Of a DNA stretch of 64,000 nt, positions 8,875-18,511 are shown in pieces. The position numbers and the translations under genes are program-made. The stretch spans positions 21,778 through 85,777 of the forward strand of contig CAYJFD010000003.1 in the NCBI GenBank assembly GCA_964369605.1, read 5' to 3'. The stretch is from CAYJFD01 sp964369605. GTDB lineage: Bacteria; Bacteroidota; Bacteroidia; Bacteroidales; UBA932. Every line of letters starts with the position of its first letter. The first letter of the stretch is position 1. The notes below the pieces were generated by a model. It was given only the letters and a program-made list of their open reading frames with translations. It was not told the origin of the DNA and made no database searches.

Positions 8875-11115
8875 TTATTTCGCTTGGAGTTCTTCGTGAA
8901 TAGCTGCTGCTGCCTTACGACCTGCACCCATAGCTAGAATTACTGTGGCTGCTCCACTGACAGCGTCACCTCCTGCGTAAATTCCTTTTCTTGAACTAGC
9001 TCCTTTCTCGTCTGCTAAAATTCCACCTCTCTTTGTAGCTTCTAATCCCTTTGTTGTTTGAATTATAAGTGGATTTGGAGCTGTACCTAAAGCCATAATC
9101 ACTACGTCGGCATCGATTACGTATTCTGATCCTGGTATTGCTACTGGGCTTCTTCTTCCTGACTCATCAGGTTCTCCAAGTTCCATTTTTTCACATTTAA
9201 TAGCTGTAACCCAGCCTCTGTCATCTCCTAAGATTTCTATAGGATTACTTAGAAGTCTAAATATTACACCTTCTTCTTTTGCGTGATGTATTTCCTCAAC
9301 TCTTGCTGGTAGTTCTTTTTCTGTTCTTCTATAGATTACTGATACTTCAGCTCCAAGTCTTAGAGCTGTTCTAGCAGCATCCATAGCTACATTTCCTCCA
9401 CCTATTACAGCCACTTTTGATCCGATATAGATAGGAGTGTCTGATTTTGAATCATAGGCACGCATTAAGTTTGAGCGTGTCAATACTTCATTTGCAGAGA
9501 ATACACCATTAAGGCCTTCTCCTTTAATTCCCATAAATTTAGGAAGTCCTGCGCCCGATGCAACAAAGACAGCACTAAAGCCTTCTTTTTCCATCAAGTC
9601 ATCTATTTGAACTGTTCTTCCTACTACTATGTTAGTTTCTATTTTAACGCCTAATGCTAGTACGTTATCTATTTCTGTTTGTACTACAGTCGCTTTTGGT
9701 AGCCTAAATTCAGGGATACCGTACTGTAATACACCTCCAGCCTTATGTAGAACTTCAAAAATCGTAACATCATAACCATACTTCGCTAAATCCGTTGCAC
9801 AAGCAAGCCCAGCAGGACCACTTCCTACGACCGCTACTTTTTTACCATTTGATTCTAGCTTCTCAAGATGTTTTACACCATTTAGTCTACTCCAGTCAGC
9901 AACGAAACGCTCTAACTTTCCTATGGCTACTGGATCGCCCTTCTTACCAAGTATACAAGAACCCTCACACTGTGATTCTTGAGGACATACGCGCCCACAT
10001 ACTGCTGGCAAAGAATTATCTTCGGCCAATATCCTAGAGGCTTCTTTAAAATTTCTCTGTGCTACTTCCTTAATAAACATCGGAATTTTTACAGATACTG
10101 GACAAGCTCCCACACATAGAGGTTTTTTACATTGAATACATCTGCTTGCTTCCATAACTGCCTCTTCAGCATTATATCCGTAGCAAACCTCTTCAAAATT
10201 CTTAGCCCTTATCTCTGGATCTTGTTCTCTTACTGGAACACGACGCATCCTATCTTGAGCGATAGGAGCGTCATTTAGTCCAATAATTTTCTTTGCTATA
10301 ACTTCTTTGTTTTTATACATAGTCTGGCGTCTGATAGCCTCATCAAAATCTATTTTGTGAGCATCAAACTCAGGTCCATCCATACACGCAAATTTGGTTT
10401 GTCCATCTACAGTAACTCTACACGCACCACACATTCCTGTTCCATCAACCATTAGCGTATTTAAGCTGACAATTAATGGCAAGTTGTGCTCTGCAGCAGC
10501 TACTTGTACAAACTTCATCATTAGCATAGGACCTATTGCGACAGCCTGATCATACTGTTTTCCTGAGTCTACAAGATTCTTTAGAACTTTTGTTACGACC
10601 CCTTTATCTCCTTTAGAACCATCATCTGTACATACATATAAATTTGCACAAACAGCTTTTAGTTCTTCTTCTAAGATCAGAAGCTCAGCAGATCTAGCTC
10701 CGATGATAACATCACAGTCTATTCCCATAGAGTGCATATATTTCACTTGTGGATATATAGGAGCTATTCCTAATCCTCCTGCTATGAAAACATAATTTTT
10801 ACTCTTTAGTTCCTGATAAGACTGCGATACAAATTCCGCTGGTTCACCTAGTGGCCCAACAAAATCCATAATGCTTTCACCCTTTGAGAGAGCACAAATT
10901 TTAGCTGAAGAAGCTCCTATTATCTGTATCACGATAGTTACAGTTCCTGCATCTACATCATAATCACAGATAGTTAAAGGTATTCTCTCACCATCTTCAG
11001 TTGCTCTTACTATTACAAATTGACCTGGCTTCGCAGAGGCTGCCACCCTTGGAGCGTATACATCCATTAAAATGATTACGGGTGAGAGTACCTCTTTTCT
11101 GACTATTTCAAACAT
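8875..11115 (-). CDS. Nfn-type ferredoxin-NADP reductase alpha fused to GltD-like beta subunit
   Basis: The protein is a fusion of two flavoprotein subunits. Residues 1 to ~280 resemble NfnA/PyrK-like reductases, with the flavin motif RIPLT, the nucleotide motif GGLGIAP and [2Fe-2S] cysteines in GTGMCGACRV and KFACMDG. Residues ~290-746 resemble NfnB/GltD, with [4Fe-4S] Cys clusters (CIQCKKPLCVGACP and CGRVCPQESQCEGSC), FAD motif GSGPAG near 430 and NADPH motif GGGNVAMDAARTA near 570. Such fusions are known in Bacteroidales and are often annotated as dihydroorotate dehydrogenase B NAD-binding subunit/glutamate synthase. The likely role is electron transfer between NAD(P)H and ferredoxin, possibly bifurcating; the exact reaction is inferred. 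It lies 13 bp after the HMA gene. Confidence 0.88.
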   Translation of the reverse strand: MFEIVRKEVLSPVIILMDVYAPRVAASAKPGQFVIVRATEDGERIPLTICDYDVDAGTVTIVIQIIGASSAKICALSKGESIMDFVGPLGEPAEFVSQSYQELKSKNYVFIAGGLGIAPIYPQVKYMHSMGIDCDVIIGARSAELLILEEELKAVCANLYVCTDDGSKGDKGVVTKVLKNLVDSGKQYDQAVAIGPMLMMKFVQVAAAEHNLPLIVSLNTLMVDGTGMCGACRVTVDGQTKFACMDGPEFDAHKIDFDEAIRRQTMYKNKEVIAKKIIGLNDAPIAQDRMRRVPVREQDPEIRAKNFEEVCYGYNAEEAVMEASRCIQCKKPLCVGACPVSVKIPMFIKEVAQRNFKEASRILAEDNSLPAVCGRVCPQESQCEGSCILGKKGDPVAIGKLERFVADWSRLNGVKHLEKLESNGKKVAVVGSGPAGLACATDLAKYGYDVTIFEVLHKAGGVLQYGIPEFRLPKATVVQTEIDNVLALGVKIETNIVVGRTVQIDDLMEKEGFSAVFVASGAGLPKFMGIKGEGLNGVFSANEVLTRSNLMRAYDSKSDTPIYIGSKVAVIGGGNVAMDAARTALRLGAEVSVIYRRTEKELPARVEEIHHAKEEGVIFRLLSNPIEILGDDRGWVTAIKCEKMELGEPDESGRRSPVAIPGSEYVIDADVVIMALGTAPNPLIIQTTKGLEATKRGGILADEKGASSRKGIYAGGDAVSGAATVILAMGAGRKAAAAIHEELQAK

Positions 11116-11128
11116 TTTCGTTATTTTG

Positions 11129-11455
11129 TTATTCTTCTTTTTTCTTTTCAGCCTTTATTTCTTCAGCCTGAAAACCTATTTTATTAATAGCCTTTACTAA
11201 AGTAGCCTTATCAGTTTTAGAAGGCGAGAATTTAAGCCATACTGTCTTATTTTCCACATCTATCTTCATATCCTTAACTCCCTTCTCAAAAGGAAGCTTG
11301 CTCTCGATTTTCTTTGCGCAGCTTCCACAGTGTAAGTTTGTCTGGAATGTTACCTCCTCAACCTTAGCTTTTTTAGATTTTGGCTCCGCAAAAGTAGTAA
11401 TACTTATCGTTAATAGAGCAATAGTACAGATTAAAATGTTGATTATTTTTTTCAT
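11129..11455 (-). CDS. Secreted heavy-metal-associated (HMA) domain protein
   Basis: A Sec signal peptide (hydrophobic to about residue 23, ending TTFAEP) precedes one HMA fold. The metal-binding CxxC is in LHCGSCAKKIE, and the C-terminal tail is Lys/Glu-rich. Proteins of this kind bind Cu(I) or a similar soft metal, and the signal places it in the periplasm. It lies between a TonB receptor gene (55 bp upstream) and the Nfn fusion. A periplasmic metal chaperone working with the receptor is the simplest reading; the metal is not shown by the sequence. Confidence 0.85.
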   Translation of the reverse strand: MKKIINILICTIALLTISITTFAEPKSKKAKVEEVTFQTNLHCGSCAKKIESKLPFEKGVKDMKIDVENKTVWLKFSPSKTDKATLVKAINKIGFQAEEIKAEKKKEE

Positions 11456-11510
11456 ATCTTTGATTATTAATTAATTAGTTTGATTTTATTTAAAATTATT
11501 TGGATTATTT

Positions 11511-13772
11511 TTACTTCCAAAGAGTAAATCTTAGACCCATATATACCTTTACTCCCATAAGTGGTCCCCAAATTACTGAGGCATTGAAGCCTTGAGAATA
11601 AGGATTATCAGCGTTTATGATTGGGTTTTCTTGCTTATAATTCAACAAGTTTTCTACCCCGATATAAACATCCAAATCCTTTAACTTACGTGTTACCTGT
11701 GCATACACTAAAGGATAGACTGGCGAGTAACCATCACTATCTTCCACGAAAGAAGGTAAACGAGAAGGGCCATTAATCTGTGCAGTCACATCAAAAGTCC
11801 AGATATTCATCCTTGTAGCATATTGAATATTTAAAACTCCCTTATACTTACTCATTAAAGGTCTTTCAACTAGACCCTGATCACGAAGCGTAACCTTTGA
11901 ATCAGTATATCTGAAAGTCACCATAGCAGTAAGTCGCTCAAGTACCTCCATAGAGAAATCAACTTGATAAGTATTAGTATATGATAATCCATCTAGATTA
12001 TAAATATTAATCTCACCCCATCTAAGCTCCTGATCAACGATGACCTGTTTTGTAAAATCAGATCTAAAATAGTCAAAACTTATATATGTATTATCATTAT
12101 GTCCTATAGGTAAATATGCTGTTAAATTCGCACCGTAAGTCCACGCATCCTCATTTGTCAAATTATCCTCTATAACGATTTCCCTTCCTGTAGATAACAT
12201 TCCAAGATTATCAGCTACTATATTAGGTGAACGTAAACCCCTTCCACCTGAAGCTCTAAACACTAACCAGTCAGTAAACGAATACTTAAGATTAAGTCTC
12301 GGAGCTAATGCGAAACCGTGAAGATTATTGTAGTCAGCACTTAAGTCTGCTACGACAGAAAGCTTCTCTCCCAAAGTGTAAGTATACTCTCCGTAAAGGC
12401 CTGTAACACTTTCGGTTCTTCCTAACAAAGTGCGATTTCTCGCAATATCATTATTTTCAGTCACCCATCTGTCAGTCAAGGTCTCATCGAACATATCGAA
12501 CTGGTTACGGATTCCAAAATTAAAGCGATGATTTTCATTCGGCATAGATTGGAAGATAACATTAAAGAATGCAGAATTCTGGGAAGCATCATAATTTTTC
12601 AATCCATAAATAGCGTTCATTTGGTGATAAGTATAATCTCCCACTACCGCTATATTATTAGAATTATCCTCATTTAATGGAATACCTAACTTAAAATATG
12701 CATTTACTCCCTGATTAGTAATAAGTGTTCCCCAAGGATCATCTATTCCTAAACTATCTCTTCCCATATACGTTTCATTAAAAGCCATTTGACCACCCCT
12801 TCTAGTATCATGCAAAGCCTTTACGCCTAGACGTAACTGAACACCATTCTCAGTATTATAAAGCCACCTATTTGCAAAATTAAACTGCTGAGAATAAGGC
12901 TCGTCCCTAAAACCATCATTATTTCCATCATGCGCCATAGCATCAGTAGAGTAATGTCCTAACAAAATAGTACTCCACTTATTATTTAACTGTAAAGAAG
13001 ATGCCAAGTTCACCTCTGTCCTTAGATTCTGACTAAGAAAAAGATTTACAAATAGTGGAACATCATCCGTTGGCTTTCTATACTCAAGATTAATCTGTCC
13101 TGTAATGGCCTCTAATCCATTCACAACAGAAGATGGGCCTTTTGCGATCTGAATACTCTCTAACCACTGACCAGGCACATAAGACATTCCAAATGGAGAT
13201 GCGATACCCCTCATTATAGGTCTATTCTCATCTAACATCTGAGTATAAGAGCCTGAAAGACCAAGCATTCTAATCTGTCTTGCTCCCGTTACAGCATCTG
13301 AAAAACCAACAGAGATACTAGCAGAGTTCTCAAAACTCTCAGCTAAGTTACAACAAGCCATCTTACATAGACCTGCTGCTGATATAACCTCTGTTCTTGC
13401 AACTGTAGTTTTTGATAGAAAATTCGCATTATCCTCTGCTACCACCACAGATTGATCTAATTGATTATCCCCTTTTAGAATAAACTCGACTTCCCTCATC
13501 TGCTCAGTTAAGGTAATAGTATCCTTCTGGAATCCTATTGCGGTAGCGATTAAGATATTATCCTTCGCATCATACTCTAATTCAAAAGAGCCATTCTCAT
13601 CACACTCTACAAGAGTTTGACTTGTTAATCTATACACTGACGCATAAGGTATGTTTTCTTTATTTCCTCTATTATTAAGGCCATAGACTATGCCTTTTAC
13701 TAATTTTGATTCCTGAGCATAAGCCGTTGATAGACTTAATGTCAGTAATAATAATATAATATATTTCTTCAT
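11511..13772 (-). CDS. TonB-dependent receptor, probable metal or metal-complex transporter
   Basis: The protein (753 aa) has a signal peptide ending near AYAQE, then a carboxypeptidase-regulatory-like domain (residues ~25-105), a plug domain (~115-225) and a 22-strand-type barrel ending in an aromatic-rich strand (LRFTLWK). The plug starts with a Cys-rich segment, AAGLCKMACCNLAESFE, which recalls a CCNLxESF signature I associate with Bacteroidota receptors found beside HMA proteins. The receptor would take substrate through the outer membrane using TonB-ExbBD energy. It sits between the His-rich membrane protein and the HMA protein, which suggests copper, zinc or a metallophore as substrate. 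This substrate is inferred from context. Confidence 0.87.
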   Translation of the reverse strand: MKKYIILLLLTLSLSTAYAQESKLVKGIVYGLNNRGNKENIPYASVYRLTSQTLVECDENGSFELEYDAKDNILIATAIGFQKDTITLTEQMREVEFILKGDNQLDQSVVVAEDNANFLSKTTVARTEVISAAGLCKMACCNLAESFENSASISVGFSDAVTGARQIRMLGLSGSYTQMLDENRPIMRGIASPFGMSYVPGQWLESIQIAKGPSSVVNGLEAITGQINLEYRKPTDDVPLFVNLFLSQNLRTEVNLASSLQLNNKWSTILLGHYSTDAMAHDGNNDGFRDEPYSQQFNFANRWLYNTENGVQLRLGVKALHDTRRGGQMAFNETYMGRDSLGIDDPWGTLITNQGVNAYFKLGIPLNEDNSNNIAVVGDYTYHQMNAIYGLKNYDASQNSAFFNVIFQSMPNENHRFNFGIRNQFDMFDETLTDRWVTENNDIARNRTLLGRTESVTGLYGEYTYTLGEKLSVVADLSADYNNLHGFALAPRLNLKYSFTDWLVFRASGGRGLRSPNIVADNLGMLSTGREIVIEDNLTNEDAWTYGANLTAYLPIGHNDNTYISFDYFRSDFTKQVIVDQELRWGEINIYNLDGLSYTNTYQVDFSMEVLERLTAMVTFRYTDSKVTLRDQGLVERPLMSKYKGVLNIQYATRMNIWTFDVTAQINGPSRLPSFVEDSDGYSPVYPLVYAQVTRKLKDLDVYIGVENLLNYKQENPIINADNPYSQGFNASVIWGPLMGVKVYMGLRFTLWK

Positions 13773-13857
13773 TTATTTTTTGTGATTTTTTAGTACATAA
13801 TTATAAATAAGCACCTACTATCATAGTAGATACCGCGATAAATTTGCAACTAAAAAA

Positions 13858-14274
13858 CTAGATCCTGAAATTACGATTCAGGAGATAGACATCCTCATAT
13901 AAGATCGGAATATAGGACGCATCAAAAGAATGGGCACAGACATCATTCTCTACTAAAATAGACTCCCCTAGTTTTAAGTCTATTACTGGGATACACACAA
14001 AGGAAGGCATAGGATTAGAAACAGTATCCTTATCTACGTCTAAGACAAATAACTCTGTACTACATTCCTCATCTTCACTATGATCATGATTTAAATCATG
14101 GCTATGTGTATGGTGATGATGCTCGTGGTGCTGTTCTATTTTTGAATCATTAAGACCAAAAAGAAACCAAGATTGGTCGCCACAAGGGCATGTATGCAAG
14201 GTTAGCCCCATAGTCGCCATAAGATAGACTAGGGTAGCTAGAAGAGATAGTGTATATATCTTTAACCTTTTCAT
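13858..14274 (-). CDS. Small His-rich exported or membrane protein (HYC_CC_PP-like)
   Basis: This 138-aa protein has one N-terminal hydrophobic segment (residues ~8-25) and then CPCG. Near residues 52-66 is a His-rich stretch (HHEHHHHTHSHDLNHDH) followed by acidic residues and a Cys. The C-terminus ends in NFRI. The layout resembles the small HYC_CC_PP-type proteins found before TonB receptors in Bacteroidota, but the match is partial. The His cluster should bind Zn, Cu or Ni. It is the first gene of the metal cluster and has a divergent promoter shared with sppA. Confidence 0.7.
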   Translation of the reverse strand: MKRLKIYTLSLLATLVYLMATMGLTLHTCPCGDQSWFLFGLNDSKIEQHHEHHHHTHSHDLNHDHSEDEECSTELFVLDVDKDTVSNPMPSFVCIPVIDLKLGESILVENDVCAHSFDASYIPILYEDVYLLNRNFRI

Positions 14275-14285
14275 ACAAATTATTA

Positions 14286-14317
14286 TTGTGCAAAATTAAA
14301 TAATAATTATATATTTG
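14286..14317 (+). promoter_or_regulatory. sppA promoter candidate
   Basis: TATATTTG at 14310-14317 is a consensus -7 box. A TTG at 14286-14288 is a partial -33 box about 21 bp upstream. The ATG follows 35 bp later. Confidence 0.5.
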
Positions 14318-14320
14318 CAA
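14291..14320 (-). promoter_or_regulatory. Promoter candidate for the metal cluster (overlaps sppA promoter)
   Basis: On the minus strand TAATTTTG (14291-14298) matches the -7 box, with TTG (14318-14320) 19 bp upstream. The -33 region of this site overlaps the -7 region of the sppA site, so the two divergent promoters may compete. Confidence 0.5.
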
Positions 14321-14352
14321 TATTCTAATACAAACTTATTAAAAAAATATAC

Positions 14353-16116
14353 ATGAAAAAATTTTTTTCTACACTACTATCTAGTATAGTAGGTGCAATC
14401 GTTGCCTTAGGATTATTCGCATTTATCATATCTTTGATAATAGGATCACTTACCCTAGGACTAGAATCTACTGCACCTATTGTTCCAACATCTGGAATAC
14501 TGAAAATAGACCTATCCGAAATACTTTCTGAAAGAACAGAGTCTCAATTTGGTGGAATGAATATCACTTCATTAGTTAGTCCTAGTTCTCAAAAATTTCT
14601 AAGTATCCTTGAGGCAGTAGAAGCTGTGAATAATGCGGCTACAGACACAAGAATCAAGATGATTTATATGAATACTGAGACGAACTCTGCTAGTATCTCT
14701 AAACTAGAAGAACTTCGCAATGCGCTAGTTAAATTCAAAGAATCAGGCAAACCTATAATAGCATATAACCAGTCTGTTTCTCAATCTGGTTACTATTTAT
14801 CAACCATTGCTGATAAGATCTATGTTCACCCTATGAGTTCTAACTACATTAGTGGTCTATCTGCTAATATAATGTTCCTAAAAGACGCACTTGCAAAAGT
14901 AGGTGTAAAAATACAACTAATTCGTCACGGAAAATTCAAATCTGCTGGAGAACAGTTCATCGCTAGTGAGATAAGCCCAGCTAATCGTTTACAGCAAGAA
15001 GAACTTTTATATTCTATCTGGAGCGAGATAGAAGGCACGATTACAGAATCAAGAGGCATTAAAGCTGAGGATTTTAACTACATGCTTAATAACCTAAGTC
15101 TTATTACCTCAGAAGACTTACTAAAGGCAAAACTAGTAGACGATATACTTACATTAGATCAAGTAGAGGCTAAGCTTTGCACACTTATGGAAGTAGATAA
15201 ATACTCAGATCTTAAATACATCACACTTGGAGACTACTCTGAGGCTAGCTATCAGGTTAACATCAAGACTCCTGAAAAAATAGCAATCCTTTATGCAAAT
15301 GGTAATATTATAGATGGAGACTCAGAAGAGAATATCTCAAGCCTAGCTTTCGTTGAGCATATACGTAAAATTAGAGATGATGAAAACATCAAGGCCGTAG
15401 TCCTAAGGGTTAATTCCCCAGGTGGAAGTGCAACAGCAGCTGAAGTAATAAGAAAGGAGCTTTTACTACTTAGGGAGAAAAAACCTATCGTTGTTTCATT
15501 TGGAGATTATGCTGCCTCTGGTGGATATTGGATCGCAGCTAATACCGATTACATCTTTACTAATAAAACTACACTTACTGGCTCTATCGGAGTATATTCT
15601 ATGCTTCCAAATGCTACTGAGCTAGTAAAAGAAAAATTAGATGTAAACCCTGTAACGATCAATACGCATAACTACTCAGATATGTACTCATTATTTAGAC
15701 CTATCACTACTAAGGAAGAGGAAGCTATACAAACTAGTATTAGTGTAATTTACGATCAGTTTATCTCACTAACAGCTGAAGGAAGAGATATGACAAAAGA
15801 GGAGGTAGATAACCTAGCTCAAGGTCGAGTTTGGACAGGAGCTGACGCACTCAATAATGGCTTAGCTGATGCTGAAGGTGGTATCGTTGATGCGCTTGCC
15901 TACACAGCAAACCTAGTAGGACTTAGTGACTACCAACTAGTTAGTTACCCTAAAGTACAAACACAACTTGAGAGAATCATGTCATCTCTAAATGAGACAC
16001 AAGCTACTATAAAGGCCATAAACAATCCAAGCCTAATTATCGAGGAGTTCGCGAAATCTTTAGAGTACAAAAAAGTGTACGCCTTAACCCCTTATGTTTA
16101 CGATATTAATTTTTAA
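14353..16116 (+). CDS. sppA: Signal peptide peptidase SppA, 67-kDa type
   Basis: SppA is a membrane-bound Ser/Lys protease that cleaves leftover signal peptides. One N-terminal transmembrane helix (residues ~8-32) is followed by tandem S49 domains over 587 aa, the long form. The likely general-base Lys is in LIRHGKFKSAGEQF of the first domain and the nucleophile Ser is in NSPGGSATAAEVI of the second. The gene is alone on its strand and converges on tilS with 10 bp between stops and no visible terminator. Confidence 0.93.
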   Translation: MKKFFSTLLSSIVGAIVALGLFAFIISLIIGSLTLGLESTAPIVPTSGILKIDLSEILSERTESQFGGMNITSLVSPSSQKFLSILEAVEAVNNAATDTRIKMIYMNTETNSASISKLEELRNALVKFKESGKPIIAYNQSVSQSGYYLSTIADKIYVHPMSSNYISGLSANIMFLKDALAKVGVKIQLIRHGKFKSAGEQFIASEISPANRLQQEELLYSIWSEIEGTITESRGIKAEDFNYMLNNLSLITSEDLLKAKLVDDILTLDQVEAKLCTLMEVDKYSDLKYITLGDYSEASYQVNIKTPEKIAILYANGNIIDGDSEENISSLAFVEHIRKIRDDENIKAVVLRVNSPGGSATAAEVIRKELLLLREKKPIVVSFGDYAASGGYWIAANTDYIFTNKTTLTGSIGVYSMLPNATELVKEKLDVNPVTINTHNYSDMYSLFRPITTKEEEAIQTSISVIYDQFISLTAEGRDMTKEEVDNLAQGRVWTGADALNNGLADAEGGIVDALAYTANLVGLSDYQLVSYPKVQTQLERIMSSLNETQATIKAINNPSLIIEEFAKSLEYKKVYALTPYVYDINF

Positions 16117-16126
16117 AGAAAAATAA

Positions 16127-17461
16127 TTAAAGTATACGAAGCTCTGCAATAATTCTTGTGGAGCTTCTTACTTTATATCTATCATCAATTCTTTTTCCTA
16201 GTACACTGACGATATCTTCACCATTAAGAATAATGGTTTGCTTTGCTTTATCTCTTTTACTAAGTTTCAAGTCTGTGAAGAAATCACTTAACAACTTTGA
16301 TCCGCGTGACATTCCAAAAGGGCGAAACTTATCTGCTGTGCGCCACTCTCTTGCTACCATTGGTAATACTACCCTATCTGCATCAAAAAACAACTGTCCT
16401 TCCTTTGGTCTAGGACGAAATTCCTTTGAATTTAAAAATAACTCAAATATAAACTTTGTGCCATTAAACTCGTACTCTCCAGGCTCTGTAATCTCCAAAA
16501 CCATCGATGACTGGTCTTCTCGCGAATATACTCGAATATTTCCACGGTCTATCAATAATTCGTGACTCAAAGAATGGAACACCTTTCCTGTTTCACCCTC
16601 TAGGGAGTCAGATATCTGAGCCAACTGAGCATGATTAAATCCATAGGGAGATAAGATCCTATATAGCCAATAGGAAGCATATTTTTCATTTTGGAGGTAG
16701 GCTATTGGGATAACTAATTCATCATTCTCAAACCTAGATAATTCATTCTTTTTCAGTTCAAAGAGTTCATCTAATACCTCCGATGCCTGAATAAAATGAT
16801 TTATATTTCTATAAGCCGTACTTAGGAATGATGGATTTATCTTTTCAAATTCTGGAAAGACTACATTCCTAAGCCTATTTCTTGAATAATACGATTCCTT
16901 ATTTGTCTCGTCCTCTCTATAACTAAAAGAATTCGAGTTCATATAGTCCTCTATTTCTGCTCTCGTTATATCTATAAGTGGTCTAATAATTTTATCATTG
17001 ACCCTTTTTATTCCAGATAGCCCCTTGATTCCTGTCCCACGTAATATATTTAAGAAGAGGGTCTCCACGCTATCATTCATATTATGCGCTATCGCTAAAT
17101 ACTCGTATGAATACTCTTGCATTAGTGAATAGAACCAATTATAGCGTAGCTCTCTTGCCGCCATTTGAGTAGAGATAGATTTCTTCTGCGAATAGGTACT
17201 TGTATCAAAATCAGTAGTATGAAATACTAAGTTCATAGATTCAGCCCACTGCTTCACTAAGATCTGGTCAAGATTTGACTCTTCACCCCTTAAAGAAAAA
17301 TTCACGTGTGCTATAGCGATAGATGAACGATACTTACTATTTATAAACAAATTAGCCATACACATAGAGTCTATGCCGCCACTAACTGCTAGCAAAATCG
17401 TTTTAGAAGGATCTCCTTCTACCATCTGGCTCAAACACCTGTCGAATTTTTCCTGTATCAC
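16127..17461 (-). CDS. tilS: tRNA(Ile)-lysidine synthetase
   Basis: TilS converts C34 of the CAU-anticodon tRNA-Ile to lysidine so that it reads AUA. The ATP-pyrophosphatase P-loop SGGIDS lies at residues 27-32, and AHNMNDSVETLFLNILRGTG is the second conserved motif. The C-terminal region (to residue 444) carries a TilS C-domain pattern with FRPFGM. The open frame begins at GTG (17459-17461 read in reverse); an ATG start at residue 13 would shorten the protein but keep the P-loop. It is last in the proS-unknown-DUF3078-tilS series, 27 bp after the DUF3078 stop. Confidence 0.94.
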   Translation of the reverse strand: MIQEKFDRCLSQMVEGDPSKTILLAVSGGIDSMCMANLFINSKYRSSIAIAHVNFSLRGEESNLDQILVKQWAESMNLVFHTTDFDTSTYSQKKSISTQMAARELRYNWFYSLMQEYSYEYLAIAHNMNDSVETLFLNILRGTGIKGLSGIKRVNDKIIRPLIDITRAEIEDYMNSNSFSYREDETNKESYYSRNRLRNVVFPEFEKINPSFLSTAYRNINHFIQASEVLDELFELKKNELSRFENDELVIPIAYLQNEKYASYWLYRILSPYGFNHAQLAQISDSLEGETGKVFHSLSHELLIDRGNIRVYSREDQSSMVLEITEPGEYEFNGTKFIFELFLNSKEFRPRPKEGQLFFDADRVVLPMVAREWRTADKFRPFGMSRGSKLLSDFFTDLKLSKRDKAKQTIILNGEDIVSVLGKRIDDRYKVRSSTRIIAELRIL

Positions 17462-17488
17462 GTTTTCTCTTATTTAGTTATTACTTGC

Positions 17489-18499
17489 TTACTCTTTTTT
17501 ATAATCCCCTATCTGGTAAGTAAAACTAAATCCTAATATCTCCTTAAACTGTACTCTTGGTACACCTTGTGGATTAGTATCACTTGGGAATAAAATATTC
17601 TGGTCCCATATAAGATTTGTTCTAAGCGTAGCCGTCAAATACTTAGTCAGCTTTACTGCTAAATCAAGGTCCCAATAAACTTGAACATAATCTGGATGCT
17701 CTACATTAAGGTAGTCATAGAAAAGCATTAGAGTAGTACCAACAGTAAAAACTCCTAAGGTCTTTCTATAGTCAATTTTTACCTGGGCTCCCAACTCAGG
17801 TCTAACTGGCTGATTAATATCATTACCATACCTTACTCGCAAAGCTTCATTATTCACTACCACTAAATTTCCCGTTAGAGGTGAAATATTACATGACAGA
17901 CTAGGTATTGGTTTATAGTCAAAACCGAGACCCAGAGAGACATAACCTGGGGACATGAACTGAGAAGTTCTTGTCACACTCTCTGTAGAATAGTCATAAC
18001 CTGGAGCTATCTGACTTCTAAAATTTAAAGCTGATGTAAAATATAGATTCTCCACCATTTTATAACCCCACTTACTATCTATCTGTACCTTGTCATCATT
18101 CTTCTTAAATCTCCTACTTGGATCAATACTTGTATCGAAAGTTTGGGCGAAGGCATAACCTAATTTCACCCTATTCTCCCATATCATTTTATCCTTAGCA
18201 TAATTAAAATTTGCGTCCACATAAAAACTAAACGCTACTTGACCATCACCTCCCTCTGCCCAGTTTGATAAGGCTAGCTGTGAGAAACCAACTTGATTTA
18301 AGACCCCTACTACCCAAGGGCTTTCTACTGTCTCTGCTTTTATAGAATCTCTCTCTACTTCTATCCTTGCTACTACTGACTTAGCTATCATTTGTGGCTC
18401 CGTAAGAGTCAAGGTATCAGAATCCTGTTGAGCATAAAGATCAACACTAAAAAGAATGGACACTAGCGCAATCTTTAAAGCCAAAAGAATTTTCATCAT
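17489..18499 (-). CDS. DUF3078 family outer-membrane or secreted protein
   Basis: A signal peptide (to about residue 24, DLYAQQ) precedes a 310-residue domain rich in alternating hydrophobic and polar strands. The segments GFSQLALSNWAEGG and FNYAKDKMIWENRVKLGYAF are what I recognise as DUF3078, a Bacteroidota family predicted to form an outer-membrane beta-barrel. The function is unknown. It is 12 bp downstream of the unknown conserved gene and lies upstream of tilS in one operon. Confidence 0.85.
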   Translation of the reverse strand: MMKILLALKIALVSILFSVDLYAQQDSDTLTLTEPQMIAKSVVARIEVERDSIKAETVESPWVVGVLNQVGFSQLALSNWAEGGDGQVAFSFYVDANFNYAKDKMIWENRVKLGYAFAQTFDTSIDPSRRFKKNDDKVQIDSKWGYKMVENLYFTSALNFRSQIAPGYDYSTESVTRTSQFMSPGYVSLGLGFDYKPIPSLSCNISPLTGNLVVVNNEALRVRYGNDINQPVRPELGAQVKIDYRKTLGVFTVGTTLMLFYDYLNVEHPDYVQVYWDLDLAVKLTKYLTATLRTNLIWDQNILFPSDTNPQGVPRVQFKEILGFSFTYQIGDYKKE

Positions 18500-18511
18500 A
18501 TATTTTCCTAC

